Notes: generated by a model from the sequence alone, not told the origin. 32,711 bases of DNA from an uncultured Alistipes sp. (GCA_910583985.1 CAJTYA010000018.1:22844-55554); one strand, 5' to 3'; positions 1 through 7,790 are shown, numbered from the stretch's first letter. Made by a program: numbers and translations.

Positions 1-61
1 TCCTTCTTCCTTCTTCCTTCTTCCTTCTTCCTTCTTCCTTCTTCCTTCTTCCTTCTTCCTT
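1..61. repeat. 7-base tandem repeat (TCCTTCT)n
   Basis: Eight perfect copies of TCCTTCT fill positions 1-56, with a partial ninth to 61. The array touches the window edge, so its full length is unknown. The unit is not a multiple of three and lies about 33 bases upstream of the first phage-like gene. Copy number could change by slippage and alter spacing in that gene's upstream region, but I see no clear TAnnTTTG promoter there. Confidence 0.95.
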
Positions 62-93
62 CCCTTTTATTTTCATTACAAAATGCAGCGAAA

Positions 94-378
94 ATGACTT
101 TCAGAGAACAATGGAACGCCCTGATGGGCAAACTGGGCATCGGCGCCGACGGAGCGGTTTCCGTTACGGAAGGCCGGCCCGAAACACCACTCCGCAAGGA
201 GACGGCGGACGAAAGTCCGGACCGAGAGGAGAAAAATGCCGGGCCGGAACAGGGGCGGATCGATCCGGAGACGGTCCGGGCCACCCGGACCCTTCCCTGC
301 GAGGACCCCTCCCCGACCGAACCCGTCCTCTCGGCCAACGCAACGGCGTACAGCGAAGACGCCAGAAATTTCCGATAA
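94..378 (+). CDS. small unknown protein at head of phage island
   Basis: A 94-residue hydrophilic protein rich in Glu, Pro and Arg with no signal peptide or membrane segment. I do not recognise the family. The first 25 residues could form an amphipathic helix; the rest looks disordered. It lies 24 bases upstream of the capsid-like gene on the same strand, so it may be a head-assembly accessory such as a scaffold or decoration protein, but this is inferred from position only. ATG at 94 is the only reasonable start after the repeat array, since ATG at 82 runs straight into a stop. Confidence 0.5.
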   Translation: MTFREQWNALMGKLGIGADGAVSVTEGRPETPLRKETADESPDREEKNAGPEQGRIDPETVRATRTLPCEDPSPTEPVLSANATAYSEDARNFR

Positions 379-402
379 CCTTTCATCAATCATCCGATCA
401 TT

Positions 403-1443
403 ATGGCAAAAATCGAAAATCCGAAAAACTACACCGGACAGGACCTCGAAGCGATCTTTTTCCGTCCCATGCTCAACGGCCCCGACGCCAGAGAGCTCGG
501 CATCAAAGTCATGTACAACATGCCCGTGCCGACAACGCTCCAGTTCTGGAAACGAAGCGGCGACATTCTGCAAAAATATTCGGCGGCGGGATGGAACGGC
601 GGCGAAAGCGCGACCAAATACCAGAAGCAGATCGAACTGTCGAAAGTGAAGGCCGAAGCGGGATATTCGGCGGACGACTATTTCAACATGGTCTACGAAC
701 GGATCGTCGGGCGCGCCGACGTCAACATGGACGACCTGACGGGCACGGAGTTGGAGGCGGCCGAAACCGCCCTCTTCAAAGAGGCCATCGCCGAGAGCAT
801 CCGGGCGACGATGTGGCTGGGCGACACGCAACGCAAAGGCACGCTCTCGACGTTCGACGGATTCGTCAAGCGGCTCATGGCCGACAAGGGCGAGACCGAA
901 GACGATGTCCGCTGCACGGACATTTCCGGCAGTCTCACGGAGGCAAGCGCAGCGGAAACGTTGCTCAAGAGCCTGTGGGACAACGCATCGGACGTACTCA
1001 AGGAGTTCAAGTCGCAGGGCAATCTGGTCTATCTGGTCACCTCGGACATCTACGCCAAATACGAAGAAGAGCTGGACGGAGCCGCGCTGGAGGCCGCCTA
1101 TATAGCCAAACAGAACGGACGCGAGGGACTGTCGTTCCGGGGCATTCCGGTCATCGACCTGCGGATCGCCGCCTACCTGAAAGCCTGCACCGACATGCCG
1201 CAGACGTTTGCGCTGCTCACCGACCGTCGGAATCTGGCGCTGGCGGTCAATACGGCGGATTTTCCGGGTACCGAGGTGAGGATGTGGTACAACCCCGACC
1301 AGATGGAGAACCGCCAGCGGGCCGTATTCATGGCCGGATGCGACTATCTGCTGCCGGAGCTCGTCTCGATGGCGGCCAAGCCGGTGAGCACGTCCGGCTC
1401 CGGCACGACGCCTCCCGCATCTTCCGAATCGGAAAACCAATAA
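403..1443 (+). CDS. phage major-capsid-like protein
   Basis: A 346-residue soluble protein with no signal peptide. Its length, its mixed alpha/beta character and its place next to portal and connector genes fit an HK97-fold major capsid protein of Bacteroidales prophages. The N-terminal part (about 1-60, with NYTGQDLEAIFF and VPTTLQFWKR) is the most recognisable part. The C-terminal third has alternating hydrophobic strands (about 255-330) as expected for the A domain, followed by a Ser/Pro-rich tail. The gene order is unusual, because here the capsid-like gene precedes the portal. The family assignment is by resemblance and context and needs a structure prediction. An alternative is another phage structural protein. 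Confidence 0.6.
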   Translation: MAKIENPKNYTGQDLEAIFFRPMLNGPDARELGIKVMYNMPVPTTLQFWKRSGDILQKYSAAGWNGGESATKYQKQIELSKVKAEAGYSADDYFNMVYERIVGRADVNMDDLTGTELEAAETALFKEAIAESIRATMWLGDTQRKGTLSTFDGFVKRLMADKGETEDDVRCTDISGSLTEASAAETLLKSLWDNASDVLKEFKSQGNLVYLVTSDIYAKYEEELDGAALEAAYIAKQNGREGLSFRGIPVIDLRIAAYLKACTDMPQTFALLTDRRNLALAVNTADFPGTEVRMWYNPDQMENRQRAVFMAGCDYLLPELVSMAAKPVSTSGSGTTPPASSESENQ

Positions 1444-1486
1444 AAACCGTCCTTTTCGAAATTTCACCTGCATCAACCGAACCTAT

Positions 1487-2014
1487 ATGTCTCTGACCAA
1501 TTACACCAAATCGAAATCCCGCCGCAACGGTGGCATCCGCACGCTGGGCCTCATCGACCGGAACGAATTTGCGACGGCCACGTACAGCTCCGCGGAAAAG
1601 GGATATTCGTCCGTCACGCTCGACGAGGATTGTTTTTTCGCCAAATTCGAGTTCAGGGAGGACGAAGCCGAATACAAAGAGGAAGTGCTGCTGTCGAACG
1701 GAGCATGGAGCGTCACGCACGAGCTCCGTTTCACGCTCGACAAGATGGGAAACGACTGCGGCCCCGCCATCACGACGCTGACAAACACTTCGCTCAACGG
1801 CATGATCGCTCTCGTGGTGACGAACAACGGCGATACGTTTCTGGTAGGCTACTCGCCCGAATTCGGCAAAGAACGACCGCTGCGGCTCCATGCGGCAGAC
1901 GGGACGACCGGTAGAAAACTCTCGGACGGGACGCGAGAAACCGTCGTGCTGCGAAGCGAAGACGTCTCGAAAGCGATACCGCTGTTCGACGACCCCACCA
2001 AACTATTCCAATAG
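1487..2014 (+). CDS. unknown phage structural protein
   Basis: A 175-residue protein without signal peptide, lying between the capsid-like and portal genes (gaps of 43 and 100 bases). It is rich in predicted beta strand, for example TFLVGYSPEF and GNDCGPAITTL. I do not recognise the family. Position suggests a virion component such as a tail-tube-like, adaptor or decoration protein, but no motif proves it. It ends with a charged stretch and then DDPTKLFQ. ATG at 1487 follows the upstream stop closely and is the first ATG in frame. Confidence 0.5.
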   Translation: MSLTNYTKSKSRRNGGIRTLGLIDRNEFATATYSSAEKGYSSVTLDEDCFFAKFEFREDEAEYKEEVLLSNGAWSVTHELRFTLDKMGNDCGPAITTLTNTSLNGMIALVVTNNGDTFLVGYSPEFGKERPLRLHAADGTTGRKLSDGTRETVVLRSEDVSKAIPLFDDPTKLFQ

Positions 2015-2114
2015 ACAGTAGCCCGGACGGGCGGAACACGCTTCGACGCACCGAGAACATTCCGTTCCGGGAAGCGGCTGCCCGGACGGGCTTCGTCCAA
2101 AAAATCGACCTCCG

Positions 2115-3335
2115 ATGAAAAAGACAACCAACGTTTCCGGACCGTTCGTCCGGGAGGAGGCGGAGTCCCCCTTCTGCGCACCGGGTCCCCGCTGTGCAAA
2201 CGAACGTTACTGGAAATGGGGATCGGACAACCTGTTCCCCAATGCCCTCTCGATGCTGTCCCGCCGTTCGACGACGCATCGGAGAATCATCAACGACAAA
2301 GCGGACTACATCTCCGGGAAAGGATTCGTCTGCGACGCAGACAACCGGACGCTGAACGGATTGATCGGCCGAGCCAACGGCACGGGCGAAACGCTGCGTC
2401 AAGTGCTCAACAAGCTGGCCTTCGACAAAGCGCTCTTCGGGAACGCCTTTCTCGAAGCGGTCACGGACGACGGCGGGACCTTTCTGGCCCTGTTCCATCA
2501 GGACGCTTCGCGGTGTCGGATCGCCAGAGACGACCGCCACATCCTGCTCCACCACGACTGGAGGGCGTTTTCGCCCGGCGAGGCCCGCACGCTCCCCCTG
2601 TACCCGCTTTTCGAACGGGCCGAAGACGGCACGCGGCGCACGATAGTCCACTACAAGGACTACGAACCGATGTTCGAACACTACGGGCTGCCGGCCTACA
2701 TCGCCGGCATGAACGTGTCGGCCATCGCCTACAAAACCGACCAATGGAACATCAGCCGGCTCGACAACTCGTTCCAAGTGTCGGGCATCATGGTGCTCGA
2801 CGGCGAGGTGGAAAGCGAACAGGACGCCTACCGCATCATCTCGGCGGCGGAAAAACGATTCGCCGGAAAACCGGGGCAAGTGATGTTCATGGTCAAAAAT
2901 TCGGACGAGACGGACAACTCGAAATTCGTCCCCATCGAATCGTCGAACGAAGGCGACTGGAAGTCGCTGCACGAGCAGGCGACCTCGGACATCGTCGTGG
3001 CGCACTCGTGGTTCCGCTCGCTCAGCGGATTGGACTATGCGTCGGGATTCAACGCGGAACGCATCCTGCACGAATACGAAATCGCGCTCAACACGCTGAT
3101 TCTGGGCGAACAACAGGAACTTCTGGAACCCATACGCTCGCTCATCGCGGGAGTGCTGCATTGCCCGGCGGATTCCTTGCAGGTGGTCAATCGTCCCCCC
3201 ACCCGCTCCAAACCGCTGTACATGAAAGTATGGGAAGCCCGCAGAAACGACGGGCTGGAGTACGATCCGCAGGATGCCGACCAGAATCTCTATCTGGCCC
3301 AGATCACCAAGTACGCCTTACGAAACATCGACTGA
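2115..3335 (+). CDS. phage portal protein
   Basis: A 406-residue portal-family protein, the dodecameric ring at the capsid vertex through which DNA passes. Visible portal-like features are the N-terminal WKWGSDNLFPNAL, then a region of repeated short helices including TTHRRIINDKADYISGKGF (about 55-75), a central alpha/beta core (about 100-290) and the later FRSLSGLDYASGFNAERI segment (about 300-315). The last is typical of Bacteroidales portal proteins, where a recently loaded helix-rich stem domain precedes LGEQQELLEPI. The protein is slightly short for the family. The stop is five bases before the connector start, so the two are co-translated. Confidence 0.75.
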   Translation: MKKTTNVSGPFVREEAESPFCAPGPRCANERYWKWGSDNLFPNALSMLSRRSTTHRRIINDKADYISGKGFVCDADNRTLNGLIGRANGTGETLRQVLNKLAFDKALFGNAFLEAVTDDGGTFLALFHQDASRCRIARDDRHILLHHDWRAFSPGEARTLPLYPLFERAEDGTRRTIVHYKDYEPMFEHYGLPAYIAGMNVSAIAYKTDQWNISRLDNSFQVSGIMVLDGEVESEQDAYRIISAAEKRFAGKPGQVMFMVKNSDETDNSKFVPIESSNEGDWKSLHEQATSDIVVAHSWFRSLSGLDYASGFNAERILHEYEIALNTLILGEQQELLEPIRSLIAGVLHCPADSLQVVNRPPTRSKPLYMKVWEARRNDGLEYDPQDADQNLYLAQITKYALRNID

Positions 3336-3340
3336 CCGCC

Positions 3341-3808
3341 ATGAAAACCACGTTGATTACGCCGGCCGAGGTGCTGGCATTAGCCTTCTCCCCGGTCGAA
3401 TACCGGCAGGAAGAGCTCGTCGGGCAGACGGTCATCGAAGTCGCTCAGGCCCGACTGCTCGAACCGGTATTCGGACCTCTGTACGCCGTACTGGGCGAAG
3501 CGCACTACGAAGACTTCACGGACGAATACATCAAACCCGCGCTGGCCTATTACGTCCGCTACCTGACGCTGGCCGAACGCTGTGCGCATGTCGCCGCATT
3601 CGGCGTGGTGCAAGGGCAGACGGCTTACGCGAAGACCGCGCCGCAGGAAACGCTCGTTCTGCTGCGCAAGCAGGCCCGCAGCCATGCCATGACGTTGCTG
3701 GACCGGGCGGTGGCCCATGTGGAGAGCCACCCGGAGCGGTTTCCGGAATACGATCCGGAGCAAAACATCGGCAAGCGGGTGCTGTTCAAAGGAGGATTCA
3801 TTCTCTAA
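3341..3808 (+). CDS. phage head-tail connector-like protein (DUF6712-like)
   Basis: A 155-residue protein that starts at ATG 3341, five bases after the portal stop. It has the layout of small phage head-completion proteins: an N-terminal TPAEVLALAF helix, a helix with QARLLEPVFGPLYAVL, a central bundle around FTDEYIKPALAYYVRYL, and a C-terminal EYDPEQNIGKRVLFKGGFIL tail. Proteins of this kind in Bacteroidales prophages are grouped as DUF6712 and sit after the portal, where they would form the adaptor ring. The function is inferred from size, shape and neighbourhood. Confidence 0.6.
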   Translation: MKTTLITPAEVLALAFSPVEYRQEELVGQTVIEVAQARLLEPVFGPLYAVLGEAHYEDFTDEYIKPALAYYVRYLTLAERCAHVAAFGVVQGQTAYAKTAPQETLVLLRKQARSHAMTLLDRAVAHVESHPERFPEYDPEQNIGKRVLFKGGFIL

Positions 3809-3821
3809 AACCCGACAAACG

Positions 3822-4253
3822 ATGAAAACGATCTCAGGAGGCATAGCCTCGTTGTTGGCGCTGCTCTCTCCGGTCCGGCCGCTGGTCGTCTGCGCGCTGC
3901 TGTTCATGGTCCTCGACTTCCTGACCGGGGTGGCGGCCGACCGCAAACGCTGCCGCAAGCAGGGACGGCACTGGGCCTTCGAGAGCAGGAAGGCTTGGAA
4001 AACGCTCTACAAACTGACGTTCGCCACGACGGGCATCGTCATGACATGGACGATCGACCGCTACGTCTTTCCGTTCGCGACGCTCAATCTGGCCAATCTG
4101 TTCACCGGATTCGTCTGCGGAGTCGAACTGTGGAGCTATCTCGAAAACGCAGCGGAAATATCGGAACATCCTCTTTTCCGCTGGCTCCAGCAATACATGA
4201 AACGAAAAATAGACAACCAACTGAACGACTCGACCGATGATTTACGAAAATAG
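3822..4253 (+). CDS. phage holin
   Basis: A 143-residue small membrane protein with hydrophobic segments at about 9-34 (LLALLSPVRPLVVCALLFMVLD), 66-85 and 88-105, separated by a very basic loop with DRKRCRKQGRHW. The charged, hydrophilic C-terminus is typical of holins. It would form lesions in the inner membrane that let the downstream muralytic enzyme, which has no signal peptide, reach the peptidoglycan. ATG 3822 is chosen because the longer frame runs through the preceding gene. Its end overlaps the transglycosylase start by 17 bases, which indicates a coupled lysis cassette. Confidence 0.75.
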   Translation: MKTISGGIASLLALLSPVRPLVVCALLFMVLDFLTGVAADRKRCRKQGRHWAFESRKAWKTLYKLTFATTGIVMTWTIDRYVFPFATLNLANLFTGFVCGVELWSYLENAAEISEHPLFRWLQQYMKRKIDNQLNDSTDDLRK

Positions 4254-4734
4254 AGTATCGCCCGCTTTCGCGGAGAAAGTACGAACGGTTTCGACCCGGC
4301 TCGGCATCGATCCCAATCACCTGATGGGGGTCATGTGGTGCGAAAGCCGGTTCGACCCGGCGGCCCGGAACCCCGTCGGCGGGGCGACGGGCCTCATCCA
4401 GTTCATGCCTTCGACGGCCGCCGGACTGGGTACCGACTGCGAAACGCTGAGAGGAATGGACGCCGTGCGCCAGCTCGATTATGTCGAGCGTTTCTTCCGT
4501 CCCTACGCTTCGCGCTGCCGGACATTCGCCGATCTGTATTTAGCCTGTTTTTTCCCCGTCGCCGTAGGCAAAGAAGACGGTTTCGTCCTCCGGACCCGGA
4601 GACTGCCCGCCGAAGTCATCGCCCGGCAGAATCCGGTCTTCGACACGGATCGGGACGGCAAGATCACCGTCGGAGAGTTCAAGGCCTGTCTGAAAACGCT
4701 GTTTCCCGATGAGCTCCATCCCTACCTGTTTTAG
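4237..4734 (+). CDS. phage lytic transglycosylase with C-terminal EF-hand
   Basis: A 165-residue endolysin. Residues 1-110 form an SLT-like transglycosylase domain. The catalytic Glu is E36 in MWCESRF, followed by NPVGGATGLIQFMPSTA (about 45-61), the standard ESxx/GLMQ-like arrangement. There is no signal peptide, so release depends on the holin. Residues 136-147 form a full EF-hand calcium loop, D-x-D-x-D-G-x-I-x-x-x-E (D136, D138, D140, G141, I143, E147), in a C-terminal extension. The holin overlaps its start by 17 bases and the spanin gene overlaps its end by 26 bases. The calcium loop suggests Ca-dependent folding or activity, which is inference. Confidence 0.8.
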   Translation: MIYENRVSPAFAEKVRTVSTRLGIDPNHLMGVMWCESRFDPAARNPVGGATGLIQFMPSTAAGLGTDCETLRGMDAVRQLDYVERFFRPYASRCRTFADLYLACFFPVAVGKEDGFVLRTRRLPAEVIARQNPVFDTDRDGKITVGEFKACLKTLFPDELHPYLF

Positions 4735-5179
4735 GCGGGCCGCGGCGGGGATCGCCATCGGTCTCGCCGTCGCGGGTTGCCGGGCGGTACGCGAAAACCG
4801 GTCGGAAAGTCTCCAAGTGACGGACTCGCTTTCGGTGGACGACTCGCTGTGGGAAATCGCCGAGGACACGACTTTCGCGGCATGCCGGTTCGCAGAAATC
4901 CGCTTCACGGAATTCTATCCACCCGACAGCGTCCGCGGCGAAGGTCCGCCCGCTCCCCGGAAAGAAATCGTCCTACGGTCCCTCGACGCGAAAAACGAAG
5001 AGACGGCACGAACGGTCCGTCGGGCGGAAACCCACCTCGCCCGTACCGCCGAACGGCGACAGACGGCACGCAGCGAAGCGCCGGGGAAAGATCCGTACCG
5101 CTGGCGTTACGCATTTTACGCGCTCTGCCTGCTCTCGGCCCTCGGAGCCGTCCGCTGGCTTCGAAGAAACATTCGGTAA
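4709..5179 (+). CDS. candidate unimolecular spanin (u-spanin)
   Basis: A 156-residue protein. The N-terminus is a lipoprotein signal with lipobox V-A-G-C (Cys24) after a basic FRRAAA stretch. The middle (about 25-128) is polar with a charged helical part (KNEETARTVRRAETHLARTA). The C-terminus has one hydrophobic segment (about 132-150, YAFYALCLLSALGAVRWL) followed by basic residues. An outer-membrane lipid anchor plus an inner-membrane anchor in one chain is the topology of phage T1-type u-spanins, which fuse the two membranes at the last step of lysis. It overlaps the endolysin gene by 26 bases, the usual place for a spanin. I infer the function from topology and context. Confidence 0.65.
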   Translation: MSSIPTCFRRAAAGIAIGLAVAGCRAVRENRSESLQVTDSLSVDDSLWEIAEDTTFAACRFAEIRFTEFYPPDSVRGEGPPAPRKEIVLRSLDAKNEETARTVRRAETHLARTAERRQTARSEAPGKDPYRWRYAFYALCLLSALGAVRWLRRNIR

Positions 5180-5261
5180 ACATTCCGGCACGGCGATACG
5201 AACCGCCTCCGGAAACAAACCTTCTCCGGACAAACGCCTCCCCAAGCCCCGGAACGAAAAG

Positions 5262-5291
5262 GCGGGCGCTCGATGGATTTCGGGCGCCCGC
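5262..5291. terminator. hairpin downstream of phage lysis genes
   Basis: A perfect 8-base GC stem (GCGGGCGC at 5262-5269, GCGCCCGC at 5284-5291) with a 14-base loop, 82 bases after the spanin stop. No T-run follows on the plus strand, so it may terminate the phage transcript only weakly or stabilise its 3' end. Confidence 0.45.
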
Positions 5292-5330
5292 TGGCGTATC
5301 GTACGAGGACATATCGTTCGGGGAAGGGGC

Positions 5331-5421
5331 AAAAAAACGAAGGAAAGACAGCAGAAAGAGTGTCGCACTCCGTTCTACCGCTTTTCCCTCCTACTAACCT
5401 AAAACTACTAACCTAAAACTT
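5331..5421 (-). ncRNA. structured small RNA, AGGTTAGTAG family, copy A
   Basis: On the minus strand a full promoter, TTTG (5457-5460), N21, TATCTTTG (5428-5435), is followed by two tandem copies of the leader motif TTTTAGGTTAGTAG (within 5391-5420). A long imperfect hairpin follows: GGAAA pairs with TTTCC, GCGGT with GCTGT, AGAA with TTCT and GAGTG with CACTC around a CGA loop. It ends in TTCG and seven T (5331-5337). Two further copies (5749-5848 and 26985-27080) keep the motif and the stem with different bases, which supports a real RNA. It might belong to a known Rfam Bacteroidales family such as Bacteroidales-1; I cannot check that. Confidence 0.7.
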
Positions 5422-5427
5422 CAGGGG

Positions 5428-5460
5428 CAAAGATAAGGAGAAAATCGGCAAAACGACAAA
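5428..5460 (-). promoter_or_regulatory. promoter of small RNA copy A
   Basis: Bacteroidetes consensus on the minus strand: TTTG, 21 bases, TATCTTTG (-7 element at 5428-5435). It drives the small RNA beginning near 5421. Confidence 0.75.
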
Positions 5461-5748
5461 TTTCTTAAATATTTTTAATAAATTTTATTCTCCGAAAAGA
5501 AACCGGTTTTTCCGTATTCGATTCAAACATCTGATTGAAAGCGCATTGATTCTGAAAACAATCTTCGTGCCCCTTGCGCGATTTTCCATAGGGACAAAGA
5601 CGATTCCGTCTTTCCGGGAGATCGTCACAACGAAAAACGGAGCGGAGGCGGAAAATTCAGAGGGAGCGGAAAGAGAGACCGAAAGGCCGAAGGTAGAACG
5701 CGGCGAGCGGATGTTCGAGCAGGGTAGAAGCCGGATTGTCAGGCATAT

Positions 5749-5848
5749 AAAAAAAGAAGAAAAGCCGGTAGACAGAGCCTCGGCTCTATCGTACAGCTTT
5801 TCCTTCCCTACTAACCTAAAAACTACTTATCTAAATGAACCTAAAACT
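5749..5848 (-). ncRNA. structured small RNA, AGGTTAGTAG family, copy B
   Basis: Promoter on the minus strand: TTTTG (5882-5886), N19, TACATTTG (5855-5862). The leader has GAAGTTTTAGGTTCATTTAG and a second TTTTAGGTTAGTAG. It is followed by a stem with GAAAAGC pairing GCTTTTC, GTA pairing TAC, GAT pairing GTC and AGAGCC pairing GGCTCT around GA, then TTC and seven T (5749-5755). The stem differs from copy A at many paired positions while keeping the shape. It reads on the minus strand, towards copy A and convergent with the phage genes. Confidence 0.7.
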
Positions 5849-5854
5849 TCAATG

Positions 5855-5886
5855 CAAATGTAGGGATTAAATCCGAAAATGCAAAA
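5855..5886 (-). promoter_or_regulatory. promoter of small RNA copy B
   Basis: TTTTG, 19 bases, TACATTTG on the minus strand, matching the Bacteroidetes housekeeping sigma consensus. Confidence 0.75.
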
Positions 5887-6126
5887 TATTTTTAAATTAT
5901 TTTAACAATATTTTTGTTTTTACGATCTACTACGAAGAAAATCAACGCATTGTTTCTCGGAGAAAATACTCGGACGAGTTCCGTTCCTCTCGATTCGAAT
6001 CCTATCGGCTCAGCCCCGCCCGAAAACGGACGACACCGCACGGACAACGGCACTCGAAAAAACAGGCATGCCGGTCCGCCCCTGCACCCTCAGACCGGCG
6101 AGAAAACAGGCTTGCCCTGCCGCCGG

Positions 6127-6870
6127 TCAATCCCGGTAATGAATCCCGCAGCCGACGACGTACATCTCCGGAATGACCTGTCCCCGCCGGAGCACCAGCG
6201 ACTGCACGTTTTCGCAATCCAACCGCCGCAGTTTCGGACAATGGCTCACATCGAGCTTTTCGGTCGACCGGAATCTCCACCCCCGGCTTACATCGAGCCA
6301 AAGCAGTTCGCGGTTCCGGGTCACGTCCAGCGAAATGAAACGATTGTCGCCGCAGATCAACGTGTCGAGCCGAAAATTTCGGCTGACATTGAGCGTCAAC
6401 AAATTCAGGTTGCTGCACGACAGCAGCGTCAGCCTCGGATTGCGGCTGACATTGAGGACGAGAAGGCGCGGGTTCCAGCCGCATCCCAATTTTTCGAGCG
6501 CCGGGTTGTAGGTCAAATCCAGCGACCGCAGATCGCAGTCGTGGCAGATGAGCACCCGGAGCGAACGATTGGCCGAAACGTCCAACTCGCGGAGCGAGCG
6601 GCATCCCATGCAGATCAGGCTGTCGAGGTTCGGAAAACGCTCGATCCCGACCAAGGAAGCCACGTCCGTCTCCCGGCAATCGACGGTCCGCACCTTGCGG
6701 GCTTCGGCGTCGGAAAGCACTCCGTCGCCGTTCCGGTCGAAACGACGGAGACAGTAAGCACGAAAAACCGGATCGGGAATCTCCACGTCTCCCCGGTCGG
6801 GCGATTCATCGGTAGCGGTACAGCCCGCAACCGACCAAACGACGGCGAGCCAAAGCAACATACGTTTCAT
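6127..6870 (-). CDS. EF-hand/leucine-rich-repeat lipoprotein
   Basis: A 247-residue lipoprotein starting at ATG 6870, chosen because MKRMLLWLAVVWSVAGC is a clean signal with lipobox V-A-G-C (Cys17). The longer frame has no signal. An EF-hand-like calcium loop (D45-R-N-G-D49-G-V-L-S-D-A-E56) follows PDPVFRAYCLRRF. Residues about 65-235 are short leucine-rich repeats of about 21 residues with the pattern L-x-x-L-x-C-x-x-N/C-x-x-L-x-x-L-D-V-S-x-N. It probably binds proteins or glycans at the envelope. It is the second gene of an operon, 23 bases after its paralogue, which has the same domain order. No enzyme function is suggested. Confidence 0.75.
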   Translation of the reverse strand: MKRMLLWLAVVWSVAGCTATDESPDRGDVEIPDPVFRAYCLRRFDRNGDGVLSDAEARKVRTVDCRETDVASLVGIERFPNLDSLICMGCRSLRELDVSANRSLRVLICHDCDLRSLDLTYNPALEKLGCGWNPRLLVLNVSRNPRLTLLSCSNLNLLTLNVSRNFRLDTLICGDNRFISLDVTRNRELLWLDVSRGWRFRSTEKLDVSHCPKLRRLDCENVQSLVLRRGQVIPEMYVVGCGIHYRD

Positions 6871-6893
6871 ACATTCGACGAAATAAAACGAAA

Positions 6894-7790
6894 TCAATAC
6901 CCGGTAGCCTCCGCATCGTCTTCCACATACCGGATTTGCGTATGGGCATCCTTCCGGATGTCCTCGATCCATCGCTGGTTACGAGACAGATACAACACCT
7001 CCAACTCCGGATTGAACCGACAGTCGAGCGTATGCAAGACTTCGCACCGGCTCGCATCGAGCTCTCTTAAACGATTGTGACGACAACTCAGCGTCCGCAA
7101 ACGAAACAACCTTTTCACATCGAGCGAAGAAAGGTCGCAGGAATCGCAGGACAGCTCGGACAACGAACTGTCTGTCAACGGATGCAACGAAGAGAAATCC
7201 AATTCGGACATCCGCACCGAATGCAACCGCAAATACCGAAGATCGGGACAATCGACCAACTCCAGCGTCGCGGCAAGAAACGAGCGGATCGACAATCGTT
7301 CCAAAAACCGGCAATGCTCTATTCTCAGGCAAGAGGGTTCGTCCCGTTCCTCACCGGACGCCATATTCCGCGAACTGCGAAGCTCCACGGTTTCCAACAG
7401 GGAAAGCCCGCTCAGCCGGACCTCGTTCAACGGATTGTCGAGCACCTGCAAAGCGGACAACGACCGATAATTATTTTCCTCCGAAACGAACCTCAACGAC
7501 GCGACGTCGTTCCGCTCGCAATAGAGCTGCATCAAATTGGGAAAACAGCCGAGTCCTTCCAACGAGGCGATCCGCCTCGGAGAACATCGGACACGAATCA
7601 CACCGAAAAACTCCTCGTCGGAAAGGACGCCATCGCCGTCGGAATCGAACGATTCGAGCAACAGGTCCCGCAACGCCGGATCGGGAACAAACGGAATAGC
7701 GTTCCCGTCCTCTTCCTCCTCGGAGCAGGATACCGCCAGCCACACGACAAGAAGGGCGACGGCCGCACGAGCGAACAAATGTTTCATCAT
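6894..7790 (-). CDS. EF-hand/leucine-rich-repeat lipoprotein, surface type
   Basis: A 298-residue lipoprotein. ATG at 7790 (or the adjacent 7787) begins a signal ending L-A-V-S-C (Cys22). The lipid Cys is followed by SEEEED, which fits the Bacteroides lipoprotein export signal S(D/E)3, so it is probably on the cell surface. The EF-hand-like loop is at D49-S-D51-G-D53-G-V-L-S-D-E-E60. Leucine-rich repeats span about 65-285, less regular than in the neighbour. The shared N-terminal plan (PDPxLRxxLLxxFDxxGDGVLSDxE) shows the two genes arose by duplication. The upstream -7-like TATATTTA (7824-7831) is a weak promoter candidate. Confidence 0.75.
   Translation of the reverse strand: MMKHLFARAAVALLVVWLAVSCSEEEEDGNAIPFVPDPALRDLLLESFDSDGDGVLSDEEFFGVIRVRCSPRRIASLEGLGCFPNLMQLYCERNDVASLRFVSEENNYRSLSALQVLDNPLNEVRLSGLSLLETVELRSSRNMASGEERDEPSCLRIEHCRFLERLSIRSFLAATLELVDCPDLRYLRLHSVRMSELDFSSLHPLTDSSLSELSCDSCDLSSLDVKRLFRLRTLSCRHNRLRELDASRCEVLHTLDCRFNPELEVLYLSRNQRWIEDIRKDAHTQIRYVEDDAEATGY

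Larger units (their letters stand above)
5422..6126. other. intergenic, AT-rich, with two small-RNA genes
   Basis: No protein gene is visible here. The AT-rich parts hold the promoters of the two small RNAs. The plus-strand open frames across 5546-5863 have no family resemblance and lie over the minus-strand RNA, so I regard them as chance. Everything else in the stretch is unassigned. Confidence 0.6.

Noticed and set aside
76..1476. Long minus-strand open frame (466 codons) across the capsid-like gene
   Set aside because: Arg/Val/Gly-rich translation without motifs, antisense to an intact plus-strand gene; caused by high GC.
5391..5420. Repeats of ACTAACCTAAAACT considered as a CRISPR or simple repeat
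   Set aside because: Only two tandem units, no spacers, and better explained as the leader of a promoter-driven structured RNA.
5914..7080. Plus-strand frame of 388 codons over the LRR lipoproteins
   Set aside because: No signal or motif; the minus strand has two lipoproteins with clear lipoboxes.
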